Assembly (NCBI GenBank): GCA_017618135.1
Contig: JAFZUV010000007.1
Span: 124,001 to 188,000 of the forward strand
Reading direction: 5' to 3'
Length of the DNA: 64,000 nt
From: Clostridia bacterium
GTDB lineage: Bacteria; Bacillota; Clostridia; Oscillospirales; Acutalibacteraceae
Shown: positions 24,462 to 33,222 of the stretch, piece by piece
How positions within the stretch are numbered: position 1 is the stretch's first letter
Layout of the letters: every line of letters starts with the position of its first letter
Translations under genes and position numbers: made by a program
Notes under the pieces: model-generated
Told to the model about the DNA's origin: nothing
What the model saw: only the letters and a program-made list of their open reading frames with translations
Databases searched by the model: none

Positions 24462-24527
24462 ACCAATATAAATCCGGATGGATGGTTTGGATGTTTCTAC
24501 CGTAGCGCCGCAGTTACGACTATTGGT
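24462..24527 (+). promoter_or_regulatory. Guanine-class purine riboswitch aptamer
   Basis: P1 is ACCAATA (24462-24468) with TATTGGT (24521-24527). The conserved TATAA follows P1, GTTTCTACC (24493-24501) is the joining segment, and ACGAC before P1' places C at the specificity position (24520). A C there selects guanine or hypoxanthine; adenine switches have U. Upstream GCTTACCAA (24458-24466) is exactly complementary to TTGGTAAGC (24571-24579), giving an antiterminator that competes with P1. It is an OFF switch. Confidence 0.93.
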
Positions 24528-24572
24528 TAAGATAAAATATCACCGCCTTTTCAAGCGGTGAGATGTGATTTT

Positions 24573-24613
24573 GGTAAGCAGGCTTTCAGGGTCTGCTTTA
24601 TTTAATTTTTCGG
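24573..24613 (+). terminator. Riboswitch-controlled terminator
   Basis: AAGCAGGC (24576-24583) pairs with GTCTGCTT (24591-24598) with one G-T, then TTATTTAATTTTT. Its left arm is shared with the antiterminator, so guanine binding favours termination. Confidence 0.85.
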
Positions 24614-24623
24614 AGGCGATTTT

Positions 24624-25196
24624 TTGGAGGCTCTTGAACAGAAGATACTTGATGAAGGAACTGTTCTTAGCGGCAATATTCTGAAGGTCGGCTCTTTTTT
24701 AAATCAGCAGTTGGATGTCGGTTTTCTTCTTAAAATGGGTGAGGAAATTGGCCGTATTTATAAGGGCGATGAAATAACTAAGATTTTAACTATTGAGGCA
24801 TCCGGTATTGCGGTTGCGGTTGCCGCAGCGGCGGTTATGGGTAACAAAGTGGTTTTTGCCAAGAAAAATAAAACCTCAAATGTATCGGGTGAGGTTTACA
24901 GCGCCAAGGTTCATTCTTTTACTCACGGCACCGATTATTTGATAACAGTACCGAAAGAATATATCAAAAAAAGCGATAAGGTTTTAATAATCGATGATTT
25001 TCTTGCTAATGGCAACGCGCTCATTGGACTCATTGATATAATAAATCAAGCGGGGGCTGAGGTTGTGGGTTGTACCTGTGCTATTGAAAAAGGTTTTCAA
25101 GGCGGAGGGGACAAGCTCCGGAAAAAAGGTTATAGAATTGAGTCACTCGCAGTAATTGAAAAGATGAGTGCGGAGGGCATTGAGTTCCGGCGTTAA
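24624..25196 (+). CDS. xpt: Xanthine phosphoribosyltransferase
   Basis: 190 residues. The PRPP loop is KVLIIDDFLANGNAL, and EGTVLSGNILKVGSFLNQQL is the usual N-terminal hood of Xpt. It converts xanthine and PRPP to XMP for purine salvage. The start is TTG 24624, 7 nt after GGAGG. The guanine riboswitch directly precedes it, which supports the assignment. A nucleoside ABC importer follows, so uptake and salvage are controlled together. Confidence 0.95.
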   Translation: MEALEQKILDEGTVLSGNILKVGSFLNQQLDVGFLLKMGEEIGRIYKGDEITKILTIEASGIAVAVAAAAVMGNKVVFAKKNKTSNVSGEVYSAKVHSFTHGTDYLITVPKEYIKKSDKVLIIDDFLANGNALIGLIDIINQAGAEVVGCTCAIEKGFQGGGDKLRKKGYRIESLAVIEKMSAEGIEFRR

Positions 25197-25244
25197 ATCA
25201 GGTGTAAATAGAATTTACATATTAAAAAAATGGAGGAAACGAAA

Positions 25245-26513
25245 ATGAAAAAAATTCTATGCGCAATTCTTGCTATCGTAATGGTATTGGCTTTTACAGC
25301 TTGCGGTAGTAAGGATACCAGCTCTAAGAGCGAAAAGGCGGCTAAGGTTCTTACAATCGACGAGGTTGAAAAGACTGTTGCCGCAAAAATGGAAAAGGTT
25401 GAAAAGGATGATTTCAAGATCGGTCTTATTTGTCTCCATGATGAGAACTCAACCTATGACAACAACTTTATCCAGGCTCTTAAAGAGGTTCAAAAGGAAT
25501 TAGGCCTTAAAGATGAGCAGGTGCTTATCAAGACAAACATCAATGAGGATGACGCTTGCTACAATGCGGCTGCCGAGCTTGTTGACAAGGGTTGCAACAT
25601 TGTTTGTGCTGACTCTTTCGGTCATGAAAGCTATATGATTCAAGCTGCCAAAGAGTTCCCCGATGTTCAGTTCTGCCACGCTACAGGTACCCGTGCTCAA
25701 ACAGAGCTTGTTTCGAATTACCACAATGCATTTGCTTCTATTTATGAAGGTCGGTATCTTGCAGGCGTTGCAGCAGGTATGAAGCTCAATGAAATGATTG
25801 ATGCCGGAAAAATCACTGCTGACAAGGCTGTTATCGGTTATGTAGGCGCTTTTGATTATGCTGAAGTTGTTTCCGGTATGACCTCCTTCTACCTCGGCGC
25901 AAAAGCAATTTGCCCGAGCGCTACAATGAAGGTTGTTTACACAAGCTCTTGGTTTGATATTGCTAAAGAAAAAGAATCTGCGCTTAAGCTTATCAATTCC
26001 GGTTGCGTTCTCATAAGTCAACATGCTGACTCTGAGGGTGCTCCTAAGGCTTGCGAAGAGAAGGGTGTTCCGAATGTTGCTTATAACATAAGCACAATTT
26101 CTATGGGTCCGACAACCGCTCTCATTTCTTCAAAGATTGATTGGAGCGTATACTTCAAGATGATTATAGACACCGCTCTTAAAGGCGGTACCATTCCTAC
26201 CGATTATTGCGGTACAATGAAAGAGGGTGCTGTAAAGCTTACAGAACTCAACGAAAAGGCTGCTGCTAAGGGCACACAGGAGAAAATTGATGAAATCAAG
26301 GCTAAACTTGAAAGCGGCGAAGTTAAGGTATTTGATACCAAGACCTTTACAGTTGACGGCAAAGAGCTTACAACCTATACCGCCGATATAGTTGACGCCG
26401 GCGATTTTGTTCCGGATAGCGAAGCTGTTGTTGATGGTCAGTTTGCTGAGTCTTCAAAGAGATCTGCTCCTTATTTTGCAATCAAATATATTGATGGTAT
26501 AGAGGATCTTTGA
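25245..26513 (+). CDS. BMP-family lipoprotein, purine nucleoside binding protein of ABC importer
   Basis: 422 residues. A lipoprotein signal (KKILCAILAIVMVLAFTAC) places the lipidated Cys at 20, anchoring it outside the membrane. The BMP/PnrA-like fold follows: FKIGLICLHDENSTYDNNF, then CADSFGHESYM and VGAFDYAEVVSGM. Homologues bind inosine, guanosine or adenosine. ATG 25245 follows TGGAGGA. The position after xpt and before a nucleoside-type ATPase and two permeases supports purine nucleoside uptake. Confidence 0.9.
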   Translation: MKKILCAILAIVMVLAFTACGSKDTSSKSEKAAKVLTIDEVEKTVAAKMEKVEKDDFKIGLICLHDENSTYDNNFIQALKEVQKELGLKDEQVLIKTNINEDDACYNAAAELVDKGCNIVCADSFGHESYMIQAAKEFPDVQFCHATGTRAQTELVSNYHNAFASIYEGRYLAGVAAGMKLNEMIDAGKITADKAVIGYVGAFDYAEVVSGMTSFYLGAKAICPSATMKVVYTSSWFDIAKEKESALKLINSGCVLISQHADSEGAPKACEEKGVPNVAYNISTISMGPTTALISSKIDWSVYFKMIIDTALKGGTIPTDYCGTMKEGAVKLTELNEKAAAKGTQEKIDEIKAKLESGEVKVFDTKTFTVDGKELTTYTADIVDAGDFVPDSEAVVDGQFAESSKRSAPYFAIKYIDGIEDL

Positions 26514-26534
26514 TTATTGTTTTAAACCGATATG

Positions 26535-26614
26535 GGCGGAGTTTTAAACTCCGCCTCAATCTGTTATTTATATCCGTTTTCAAAAAAGTATGCAAGCGTT
26601 TGCACGCTTTTTTG
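26535..26614 (+). terminator. Two intercistronic hairpins (attenuators)
   Basis: GGCGGAGT/ACTCCGCC (26535-26555) lacks a strong T-run. CAAAAAAG (26581-26588)/CTTTTTTG (26607-26614) surrounds an inner GCAA/TTGC fold. They lie between the binding protein and the ATPase and could make the binding protein more abundant than the rest of the importer. Confidence 0.6.
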
Positions 26615-26649
26615 AGTGCGGAAATACTCACGAAAGGTAGTGTTTGAAT

Positions 26650-28194
26650 ATGGCTGTCGCCGCAATAGAGCTTAAAAACATTACTAAGCGTTTCGGCAAC
26701 AAGGTTGTCGCTAACAAAAATGTAAATTTAAGCGCATATAAAGGCGAAATACTTTCCCTGCTCGGGGAAAACGGAAGCGGAAAAACTACACTTATGAATA
26801 TGATATCAGGCATTTACTATCCTGATGAAGGTCAAATATTCATTAACGGTGAAGAAGTGGTAATTCGCTCGCCAAAGGATGCGTTTAAGTATAAAATCGG
26901 GATGATACATCAGCATTTCAAGCTCATTGATGTTTTTACTGCCGCTCAGAATATTGTTTTAGGACTTAAGGAAGAAGGGAAATTTGATATTAAGTCGGTA
27001 ACAGAGCGCGTGAGGGCAATCAGTGAGCAGTACGGTTTTGATCTCGATCTCAATAAAAAGATATATGAAATGTCGGTTTCGGAGAAACAGACAGTTGAGA
27101 TAATCAAGGTGCTTTATCGCGGAGCGGATATTTTGATACTTGATGAACCTACCGCTGTACTTACTCCCCAGGAAACGCAAAAGCTGTTTAATGTTCTCCG
27201 TCGTATGAGGGAGGACGGGAAAGCCATTATAATAATAACCCATAAATTACATGAGGTTTTATCACTTTCGGATAAAGTGGCAGTGCTCAGAAAAGGCGAG
27301 TATGTAGGCACGGTAATTACCGCCGATACTGATGAGTCTGAGCTTACTGAAATGATGGTGGGCAAAAAAATAAGCCTTAATATAAATCGAAGCGAGCCTA
27401 AAAATCCGGTTGACAGACTTGAAGTCAGGAATCTCAGTTGTGTAAACTCAGAGGGCGTAAGAACGCTTGACAGTATTTCATTTACGGTGAGATCAGGCGA
27501 GATACTCGGTGTTGCAGGTATCGCGGGCAGTGGTCAGCGTGAGCTTTTAGAGTCTATTGCCGGACTTCAGCCCATAGAAAGCGGAGAAATAATCTATCAT
27601 AATCCTAAAACCGGCAGTGATGACGAGCTCAGAGGAAAAACGCCTATACAGATAAGGGAGCTCGGCGTGCGCCTCTCGTTTGTGCCGGAGGACAGGCTTG
27701 GTATGGGGCTTGTAGGGAATATGGACATTATAGATAATATGATGCTCAGGAGTTATAGGCGCGGTAGGTCAATGTTCCTTGAGAGAAAAAAGCCTAAGGA
27801 TCTTGCGGAGCGTATTATAAACGATTTAGAGGTTGTGACTCCGAGCGCGCAAACGCCTGTTCGCAAGTTATCGGGCGGTAATGTCCAAAAGGTTCTTGTC
27901 GGCAGAGAAATTGCCTCATCTCCCACGGTGCTTATGGCGGCGTATCCGGTAAGGGGACTTGATATTAACTCATCTTACGCAATATATAACCTTCTCAATC
28001 AGCAAAAAGAAAGCGGCGTTGCCGTAATATTTGTCGGTGAGGACCTGGATGTACTCATTGAGCTTTGTGACAGAATAATGGTTATCAGCTCAGGCAAGGT
28101 AAGCGGAATAGTAGAGGGTAGGGGCGCCGATAAAGGCGAGATTGGACTTATGATGACTAAGGTGGACGGAGGTGCAAGTGATGAAAACAGTTGA
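26650..28194 (+). CDS. ABC transporter ATPase, double NBD, nucleoside-type
   Basis: 514 residues with two nucleotide-binding domains. The first has LLGENGSGKTTL, MSVSEKQTVEI and LILDEPTAVLTPQE. The second has GIAGSGQREL, LSGGNVQKVLVGRE and AAYPVRGLD, the reduced second site usual for sugar and nucleoside importers. It energises purine nucleoside uptake. ATG 26650 lies 9 nt after AAAGGTAG; a TTG two codons upstream is less well placed. It overlaps the first permease by 14 bp. Confidence 0.92.
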   Translation: MAVAAIELKNITKRFGNKVVANKNVNLSAYKGEILSLLGENGSGKTTLMNMISGIYYPDEGQIFINGEEVVIRSPKDAFKYKIGMIHQHFKLIDVFTAAQNIVLGLKEEGKFDIKSVTERVRAISEQYGFDLDLNKKIYEMSVSEKQTVEIIKVLYRGADILILDEPTAVLTPQETQKLFNVLRRMREDGKAIIIITHKLHEVLSLSDKVAVLRKGEYVGTVITADTDESELTEMMVGKKISLNINRSEPKNPVDRLEVRNLSCVNSEGVRTLDSISFTVRSGEILGVAGIAGSGQRELLESIAGLQPIESGEIIYHNPKTGSDDELRGKTPIQIRELGVRLSFVPEDRLGMGLVGNMDIIDNMMLRSYRRGRSMFLERKKPKDLAERIINDLEVVTPSAQTPVRKLSGGNVQKVLVGREIASSPTVLMAAYPVRGLDINSSYAIYNLLNQQKESGVAVIFVGEDLDVLIELCDRIMVISSGKVSGIVEGRGADKGEIGLMMTKVDGGASDENS

Positions 28195-29287
28195 AAAACA
28201 TATAAAAGAGCCTTTGTTCCATATAACGCGCAGAACCGATATGGCGCCTCTCAAAGCGTGGGGCATAAGGTTTTTGGCGATTGTTGCGGCACTTATAGTC
28301 AGTTCACTTATTATTGTTACAATAACAAAATATAACCCAATTGAAGTTTATGTTAAAATGATAGAGGGCAGCTTCGGCTCTGAGCGTAAATTCTTTATTC
28401 TCTTGCAAAATACCGCAATGCTTTTGTGCATTTCTTTGGCGGTTACGCCCGCATTTAAGATGAAATTCTGGAATTTAGGTGCCGAAGGGCAGGTGCTTGT
28501 AGGGGGGCTTGCAAGCGCCGCGTGTATGTTTTACGCGGGTGATAGTCTGCCTTCAGGTGTGCTCATAGTAATAATGCTTATAACAAGTGTTTTAAGTGGT
28601 ATAATTTGGGGAGTTTTGCCGGCTGTGTTTAAAGCGATATGGCGAACTAATGAAAGCCTTTTTACATTGATGATGAATTATGTTGCTATTCAGCTTGTAG
28701 CGTTTTTCATAATGCTTTGGGTACCTAACGGTTCAAGTGTTATGGGTGTAATAAACCAGCGTACCGGCGCAGGTTGGCTGCCTGAAATTTTTGGTCAGAA
28801 ATATGCTGTAAACTTGATAATTGTGGCGGCGATTACGGTTGCGATGTTCATATATCTGCATTTCAGTAAACAGGGTTATGAAATTTCGGTTGTCGGCGAG
28901 AGTGAAAACACTGCGAGATATGTCGGCATAAATGTTAAGAAGGTTATTATCAGAACAATGGTAATATCGGGCGCAATCTGCGGACTTGCCGGTTTCCTTC
29001 TTGTGTCGGGTACAAATCATACCGTATCAAAAGAGCTTGCGGGCGGTATGGGATTTACGGCTATTATGGTTTCATGGCTTGCAAAATTTGAGCCTGTAAT
29101 GATGATATTTACTTCAATGTTTATAGTGTTCCTGCAAAGGGGAGCCGGAGAGATTGCCATGGCGTTAAGGCTTAATGAGAGCGTTTCCGATATACTTACC
29201 GGCGTAATTATTTTCTTCATAATAGGCAGTGAGTTCTTTATAAATTATAAGATAAACAAGCGCTCTAAAGCAAAGGAGGCAAAATAA
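28181..29287 (+). CDS. ABC transporter permease (nucleoside-type) 1
   Basis: 368 residues with about nine membrane segments and the binding-protein-dependent permease core FWNLGAEGQVLVGGLASA and GINVKKVIIRTM ... SGAICGLAGFL. ATG 28181 lies inside the end of the ATPase gene, after GGAGGTG. It forms the membrane pore with the following permease. The first 45 residues are basic and cytoplasmic. Confidence 0.9.
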   Translation: MKTVEKHIKEPLFHITRRTDMAPLKAWGIRFLAIVAALIVSSLIIVTITKYNPIEVYVKMIEGSFGSERKFFILLQNTAMLLCISLAVTPAFKMKFWNLGAEGQVLVGGLASAACMFYAGDSLPSGVLIVIMLITSVLSGIIWGVLPAVFKAIWRTNESLFTLMMNYVAIQLVAFFIMLWVPNGSSVMGVINQRTGAGWLPEIFGQKYAVNLIIVAAITVAMFIYLHFSKQGYEISVVGESENTARYVGINVKKVIIRTMVISGAICGLAGFLLVSGTNHTVSKELAGGMGFTAIMVSWLAKFEPVMMIFTSMFIVFLQRGAGEIAMALRLNESVSDILTGVIIFFIIGSEFFINYKINKRSKAKEAK

Positions 29288-30270
29288 TGATTGATACGAT
29301 TTTTGCTTTCATAAACGCAGCTATTATTCAGTCTATTCCGCTTCTGTTTGGGGCAACCGGTGAAATTATTACCGAAAAGAGCGGAAATCTTAATCTCGGA
29401 ATACCCGGTATTATGTATATGGGCGGTATATCGGGAATAATCGGCGGCTACTTGTATGAGCATTCTGTTGCCTCACCAAGCGCCGCACTTTGCATAATAA
29501 TACCGCTTTTGTCATCTATCTTCGGGTCGTTTCTTCTGGCTCTGATTTACAGTTTTTTAACTATAACTCTCAGGGTAAATCAGAATGTAACAGGTCTGGC
29601 GCTTACTACTTTCGGAATAGGCATGGGTAACTTTTTCGGGGGATCGCTTCTGAGCTTTTTCGGTGAGACCGGTTCTATATCCCTTATCAAAACAGGTCAA
29701 TGCTTTAAAGCAAGCTTGCCGTTCGCTGATAAATTAGGTGTTCTCGGAAAAACATTTCTGTCTTTTGGTTTTTTAGCTTATCTTGCTATTGCCATAGCAC
29801 TTTGCACATCATTTTTCTTTAATCATACCCGCGCAGGCTTAAGTCTCCGTTCGGTCGGTGAAAATCCCGCCACGGCTGACGCGGCAGGTATCAGCGTTAC
29901 AAAGTATAAGTATTTATCCACGATTATAGGCGGCGCGGTAGCAGGACTTGGCGGACTTTACTTTGTTATGGACTATACCGGAGGCGCCTGGACTAATAAC
30001 GGCTTCGGTGACAGAGGCTGGCTCGCTATTGCGATAGTTATATTTGCAATTTGGCGACCTACAACCGCAATACTCAGTTCTTTCCTTTTCGGCGGACTGT
30101 ATATTTTGTCAATTTATATCCCGCGTCTTTCAAGCAGCAATAAGGAGCTTATAAATATGTTGCCTTATGTGGTTACTATACTAGTGCTTGTAATAATCAG
30201 TATGCGTAAAAAACGCGAAAATCAGCCGCCCGCTTCACTTGGTCTTTCGTATTTCAGGGAGGAAAGATAA
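29287..30270 (+). CDS. ABC transporter permease (nucleoside-type) 2
   Basis: 327 residues, eight to nine membrane segments. PLLFGATGEIITEKSGNLNL and GIPGIMYMGG near the start and SLRSVGENPATADAAGISVT in the middle are typical of the second permease in BMP-type importers. The start overlaps the previous stop (TAATG), so translation is coupled. It ends the xpt operon before a bidirectional terminator. Confidence 0.9.
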   Translation: MIDTIFAFINAAIIQSIPLLFGATGEIITEKSGNLNLGIPGIMYMGGISGIIGGYLYEHSVASPSAALCIIIPLLSSIFGSFLLALIYSFLTITLRVNQNVTGLALTTFGIGMGNFFGGSLLSFFGETGSISLIKTGQCFKASLPFADKLGVLGKTFLSFGFLAYLAIAIALCTSFFFNHTRAGLSLRSVGENPATADAAGISVTKYKYLSTIIGGAVAGLGGLYFVMDYTGGAWTNNGFGDRGWLAIAIVIFAIWRPTTAILSSFLFGGLYILSIYIPRLSSSNKELINMLPYVVTILVLVIISMRKKRENQPPASLGLSYFREER

Positions 30271-30293
30271 TCGGGGGTTTACTTGTATAAAGG

Positions 30294-30328
30294 AAAAAGC
30301 CCGGCGAGAAAATCTCGCCGGGCTTTTT
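30294..30328. terminator. Bidirectional terminator
   Basis: AAAAAGCCCGGCGAGA (30294-30309) and TCTCGCCGGGCTTTTT (30313-30328) form a 16-bp stem between convergent genes. Confidence 0.92.
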
Positions 30329-30337
30329 CTGCCATTG

Positions 30338-32044
30338 TTAAAATATCTCTACTATCCAACCGGATATATATTGGAAAAGCAGTATAACATCCGCATTATT
30401 TACATAACAGTCGGAGTTGATATCAAGCGCCGCATTATTTACCGGCACATCCCAACCGGACAGATATTGTAATAATCTTGCCATATCTCGGTTGTCAACT
30501 GAACCGTCGTCCGTAATATCGCCGGTTATATGTTCTTTATAGTCTACCGGTTTGCTTTCACCGGTTTTTTCGCCACACAACGCGCAAATTTCTTCTTTAA
30601 GTCCTTCCCCGTCTGCGGTGGCGATTTTTGTTGTTCTCCAACCGAATTTATGACCCGTAGCGGGGATCGGCTCACCCGGTGATAATACTTGCTTGCAGGA
30701 CATACATATCAGGTCTCCGGTGTAGCCCTCATCCGTGCAGGTAGCGCTTTTACGGTGGAATATTGCTTTTTCTCCGATGTGGTTATCGGGGTCTGATTCG
30801 CCGTATTCTTCGTGACAGACAGAACATATCGCTTTACTGCTGCAGGTAGCAACACCGCCTGTGTGATACGACTCTCCTGCCGCGTAATTATCCGCCGTTA
30901 TGAGATTATCGGTTTTGATATAATATATACTGTCACCGTATTTGATTTCCATCCAATTTGTCCAGATACTTCTCGATACAAGCTGTGATTTTGCCGGTAT
31001 TATTATGCCGGTTTTGTATGCGTCGCTATCTATCGGACGGTTGTATATTTCCTCAGCTATATGCGTTATATAAACGCCGGATGCCTCGGTAAAAGGCGCC
31101 GTAAGCACATTTGCCGGAACATAGTAGTATTTGCCGCCGATTTTAAGCTCTTTCATTTTTCCGTCATAAGTGTTTCTGTAAAAGTACACTTCATTCAGGT
31201 TCAAATAAATTGCCGGGGCGGCGGAAAAATCGGTAGAGCTGTATCCGGGAGCTCCCTGCGTGTTGCATAGAGAAAAGCGCAACAGATTATCGCTGTTTTC
31301 AAATCCGCACACATCAAGGTCAACTCTCCCCGATATACCGTTTACCTGACCGGAGGATGTAAACTGCCACATAAAAAACTTGCCTTCGTATTCGGTAGCA
31401 CGGGCATAATTTGCAAGCCATAGGCTGTAATCAGTGGATAGATATGATTCAAAGTTGTTCCTTATCGGGTTTTTACCCGCGTAGAACAGGGGTGTGTAAC
31501 CACAGGCGCCTATGTAATTTAAAAATGCCGCCGCGTTTTTCGAAATCTGGTCTTTTGAAAGATTTTTGGCACGCGAGCGATTATCTGTATTGTAAAACTC
31601 CTCAAAATCATAGGCTACGGGATATGTAATACTTATACCGCTTGCCGCCTTTGATTGTAAAACGGATGCTACCCACGCCGCTTCCTCAACGGCCTCGCTT
31701 TCATTAACAGCGGTGGAATAGAAGTAGACACCCACTGCAATACCATTGTTATAAGCGTTTAAAATGTTGTAATCAAAGCGTTCATCCGTAACTATGTTGC
31801 CGGTAAGCCAGCCTCTGTATCCACAGCGTATCATAGCAAACTGAACGCCGCTCTGTTTTACCGCCGCCCAGTCTATACTCCCGTTGTGCTTTGAAACATC
31901 AATTCCGTAGCGGTAATTACCGCTGAGCGTAGAGAAGTTCACCTCCGGCGCCGCCGCAAATACCGATATGGTTGAATTTAACATTACCGACAGAATGAGA
32001 ACTGCGGTAAGTATAATTATGTAGAGCTTTTTAGTGCTTTGCAT
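30338..32044 (-). CDS. Secreted GH25 lysozyme with cysteine modules and dockerin-like C-terminus
   Basis: 568 residues. A signal peptide (about 1-31) precedes a GH25 domain (45-250): YGIDVSKHNGSIDW holds the first catalytic acid and AYDFEEFY the second. An SH3-like stretch follows (about 275-390), then two CxxC modules (CSSKAICSVC; CTDEGYTGDLICMSC), and a C-terminal duplicated calcium-binding dockerin (GDITDDGSVDNRDMARLLQY; LDINSDCYVNNADVILLFQY). It would cut peptidoglycan outside the cell, and the dockerin could attach it to a cohesin. The second loop has Cys where Gly is usual. The ATG follows GGAGGAAAC. Confidence 0.92.
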   Translation of the reverse strand: MQSTKKLYIIILTAVLILSVMLNSTISVFAAAPEVNFSTLSGNYRYGIDVSKHNGSIDWAAVKQSGVQFAMIRCGYRGWLTGNIVTDERFDYNILNAYNNGIAVGVYFYSTAVNESEAVEEAAWVASVLQSKAASGISITYPVAYDFEEFYNTDNRSRAKNLSKDQISKNAAAFLNYIGACGYTPLFYAGKNPIRNNFESYLSTDYSLWLANYARATEYEGKFFMWQFTSSGQVNGISGRVDLDVCGFENSDNLLRFSLCNTQGAPGYSSTDFSAAPAIYLNLNEVYFYRNTYDGKMKELKIGGKYYYVPANVLTAPFTEASGVYITHIAEEIYNRPIDSDAYKTGIIIPAKSQLVSRSIWTNWMEIKYGDSIYYIKTDNLITADNYAAGESYHTGGVATCSSKAICSVCHEEYGESDPDNHIGEKAIFHRKSATCTDEGYTGDLICMSCKQVLSPGEPIPATGHKFGWRTTKIATADGEGLKEEICALCGEKTGESKPVDYKEHITGDITDDGSVDNRDMARLLQYLSGWDVPVNNAALDINSDCYVNNADVILLFQYISGWIVEIF

Positions 32045-32077
32045 TGTTTCCTCCGGAAATTATAATCTGTTACCGCT

Positions 32078-32106
32078 ATTCTAACACTAAAAGTTTTAAC
32101 AGTCAA
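32078..32106 (-). promoter_or_regulatory. Promoter of the GH25 gene
   Basis: On the minus strand TTGACT (32106-32101) and TAGAAT (32083-32078) are 17 bp apart. It overlaps the 3' end of the upstream broken gene. Confidence 0.7.
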
Positions 32107-32536
32107 CCATAACAGATGGCAGACGGCGGATTTCGGATGCCAAATAATAGAAAAAATATAAAAACGCGGCGGTGAATTTCACCGCCGCACCTTCATTATA
32201 GCATCTTCCGTAACTCCAGAATGAGTCATGGTACTTATGTACTAAATGACCTTTCAGGTCGAGCACTATGTTTCCGGTGACGGGTATTGCGGTTCCGAAA
32301 TACGCGCCTTGCGTCGAACTCCACTCTATATCGTTACCGAGCTCAATATAAATTGTTTTGCCCTCGTCAAGGCGCATAAGCTGGTCAAACTGGTCCCAGG
32401 TGGTCACGATGTAAGGATTTCCGGCGGTGCCGAGCCCCGCAAGCGCACTCGCGCTCATACTAAAAGCGCCGGGCAGGAGCCCTAACAGTAATGCCGCACA
32501 GATAAGCAGCGAGCCTATCTGCTTGTAAGCTAAGAG
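32096..32536 (-). pseudogene. Broken secreted-protein gene with NPYIV start
   Basis: The open frame contains a signal-peptide-like core (YKQIGSLLICAALLLGLLPG) and then LAGLGTAGNPYIVTTWDQFD, but the signal lies upstream of the first ATG (32458) and no canonical start or ribosome site exists before it. At the 3' end the frame reads through a terminator hairpin into promoter DNA (AAFLYFFYYLASEIRRLPS), so the native end is lost. The module resembles the N-terminal part of clostridial surface proteins and the peptide at 15937. Expression is doubtful. Confidence 0.6.
32149..32188 (-). terminator. Terminator, minus strand
   Basis: GCGGCGGTG (32166-32174) and CACCGCCGC (32180-32188) form a 9-bp stem; on the minus strand a T-rich tract follows. 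It lies inside the open frame of the broken gene. Confidence 0.8.
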
Positions 32537-32546
32537 TCTTACCGAT

Positions 32547-33221
32547 TTAACTTTTATTTTTATTCTTCCAAAGTTTTTTTCTTTTGCCGAATATAAGCGG
32601 GTATGCCGCGAATGAAATAATTGATCCCACGATTACATCTATAATCGAGTGTTGGCGTAAAAACAGGGGAGACAAGCAAATTACAAATGTCATTATTACA
32701 AATGCAGTTCTCCACTTCTTTGTACTGTACTTTTTTGAGTTCCATGCGGTAAACATAACCGCAAATGAACCGATTATATGAATTGAGGGACAAACATTTG
32801 TGTTTGTATCGTAGGAGTATAAGAGCTTCGCAATATCCACAAAAACATTGTCGCGTACATAATTCTCCGGTCTGAGGCATTGCTGATTTGGATACAATAT
32901 GTATATTACAAGCGTTATTGTATATGTAATGATAACAAACATATGAAACTTGTTGAACGCCTTGATATCATAGAAAAAGCCGTATATCATTATCCAGAAG
33001 ATAAAGAAAAACCAGAAATAGTACGGTATCACAAAAAACTCACAAAACGGTATTTTGTCATCAAGAGGACACCAAATTGTGTGGTAATTCATTTTAACGC
33101 CCTGCTCAAGCGTCCAGAAAACTATTCCGTAAAAAAGCCAATAGAGCAGGAAAAATATGTGGCGGAATTGCGGATTAGTCAGGGTAGAAGGGCGCAATCC
33201 CTTGTAACTTACAGGGTTCAT
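32547..33221 (-). CDS. PAP2-superfamily membrane phosphatase
   Basis: 224 residues with about six membrane helices. The PAP2 motifs are CPSIHI (motif 2, His) and RQHSIIDVIVG (motif 3 His and Asp); motif 1 is weak near RPENYVRDN. The family removes phosphate from lipids such as phosphatidate or undecaprenyl diphosphate. It follows the glycosyltransferase by a single base, so the pair likely acts on membrane lipids. The exact substrate is unknown. Confidence 0.85.
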   Translation of the reverse strand: MNPVSYKGLRPSTLTNPQFRHIFFLLYWLFYGIVFWTLEQGVKMNYHTIWCPLDDKIPFCEFFVIPYYFWFFFIFWIMIYGFFYDIKAFNKFHMFVIITYTITLVIYILYPNQQCLRPENYVRDNVFVDIAKLLYSYDTNTNVCPSIHIIGSFAVMFTAWNSKKYSTKKWRTAFVIMTFVICLSPLFLRQHSIIDVIVGSIISFAAYPLIFGKRKKLWKNKNKS

Positions 33222-33222
33222 A

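Noticed and set aside
27531-27990. Second nucleotide-binding domain of the ABC ATPase as an inactivating change
   Set aside because: A reduced second site (GxxGxGQxEL, altered Walker B) is normal for sugar and nucleoside importers of this family.
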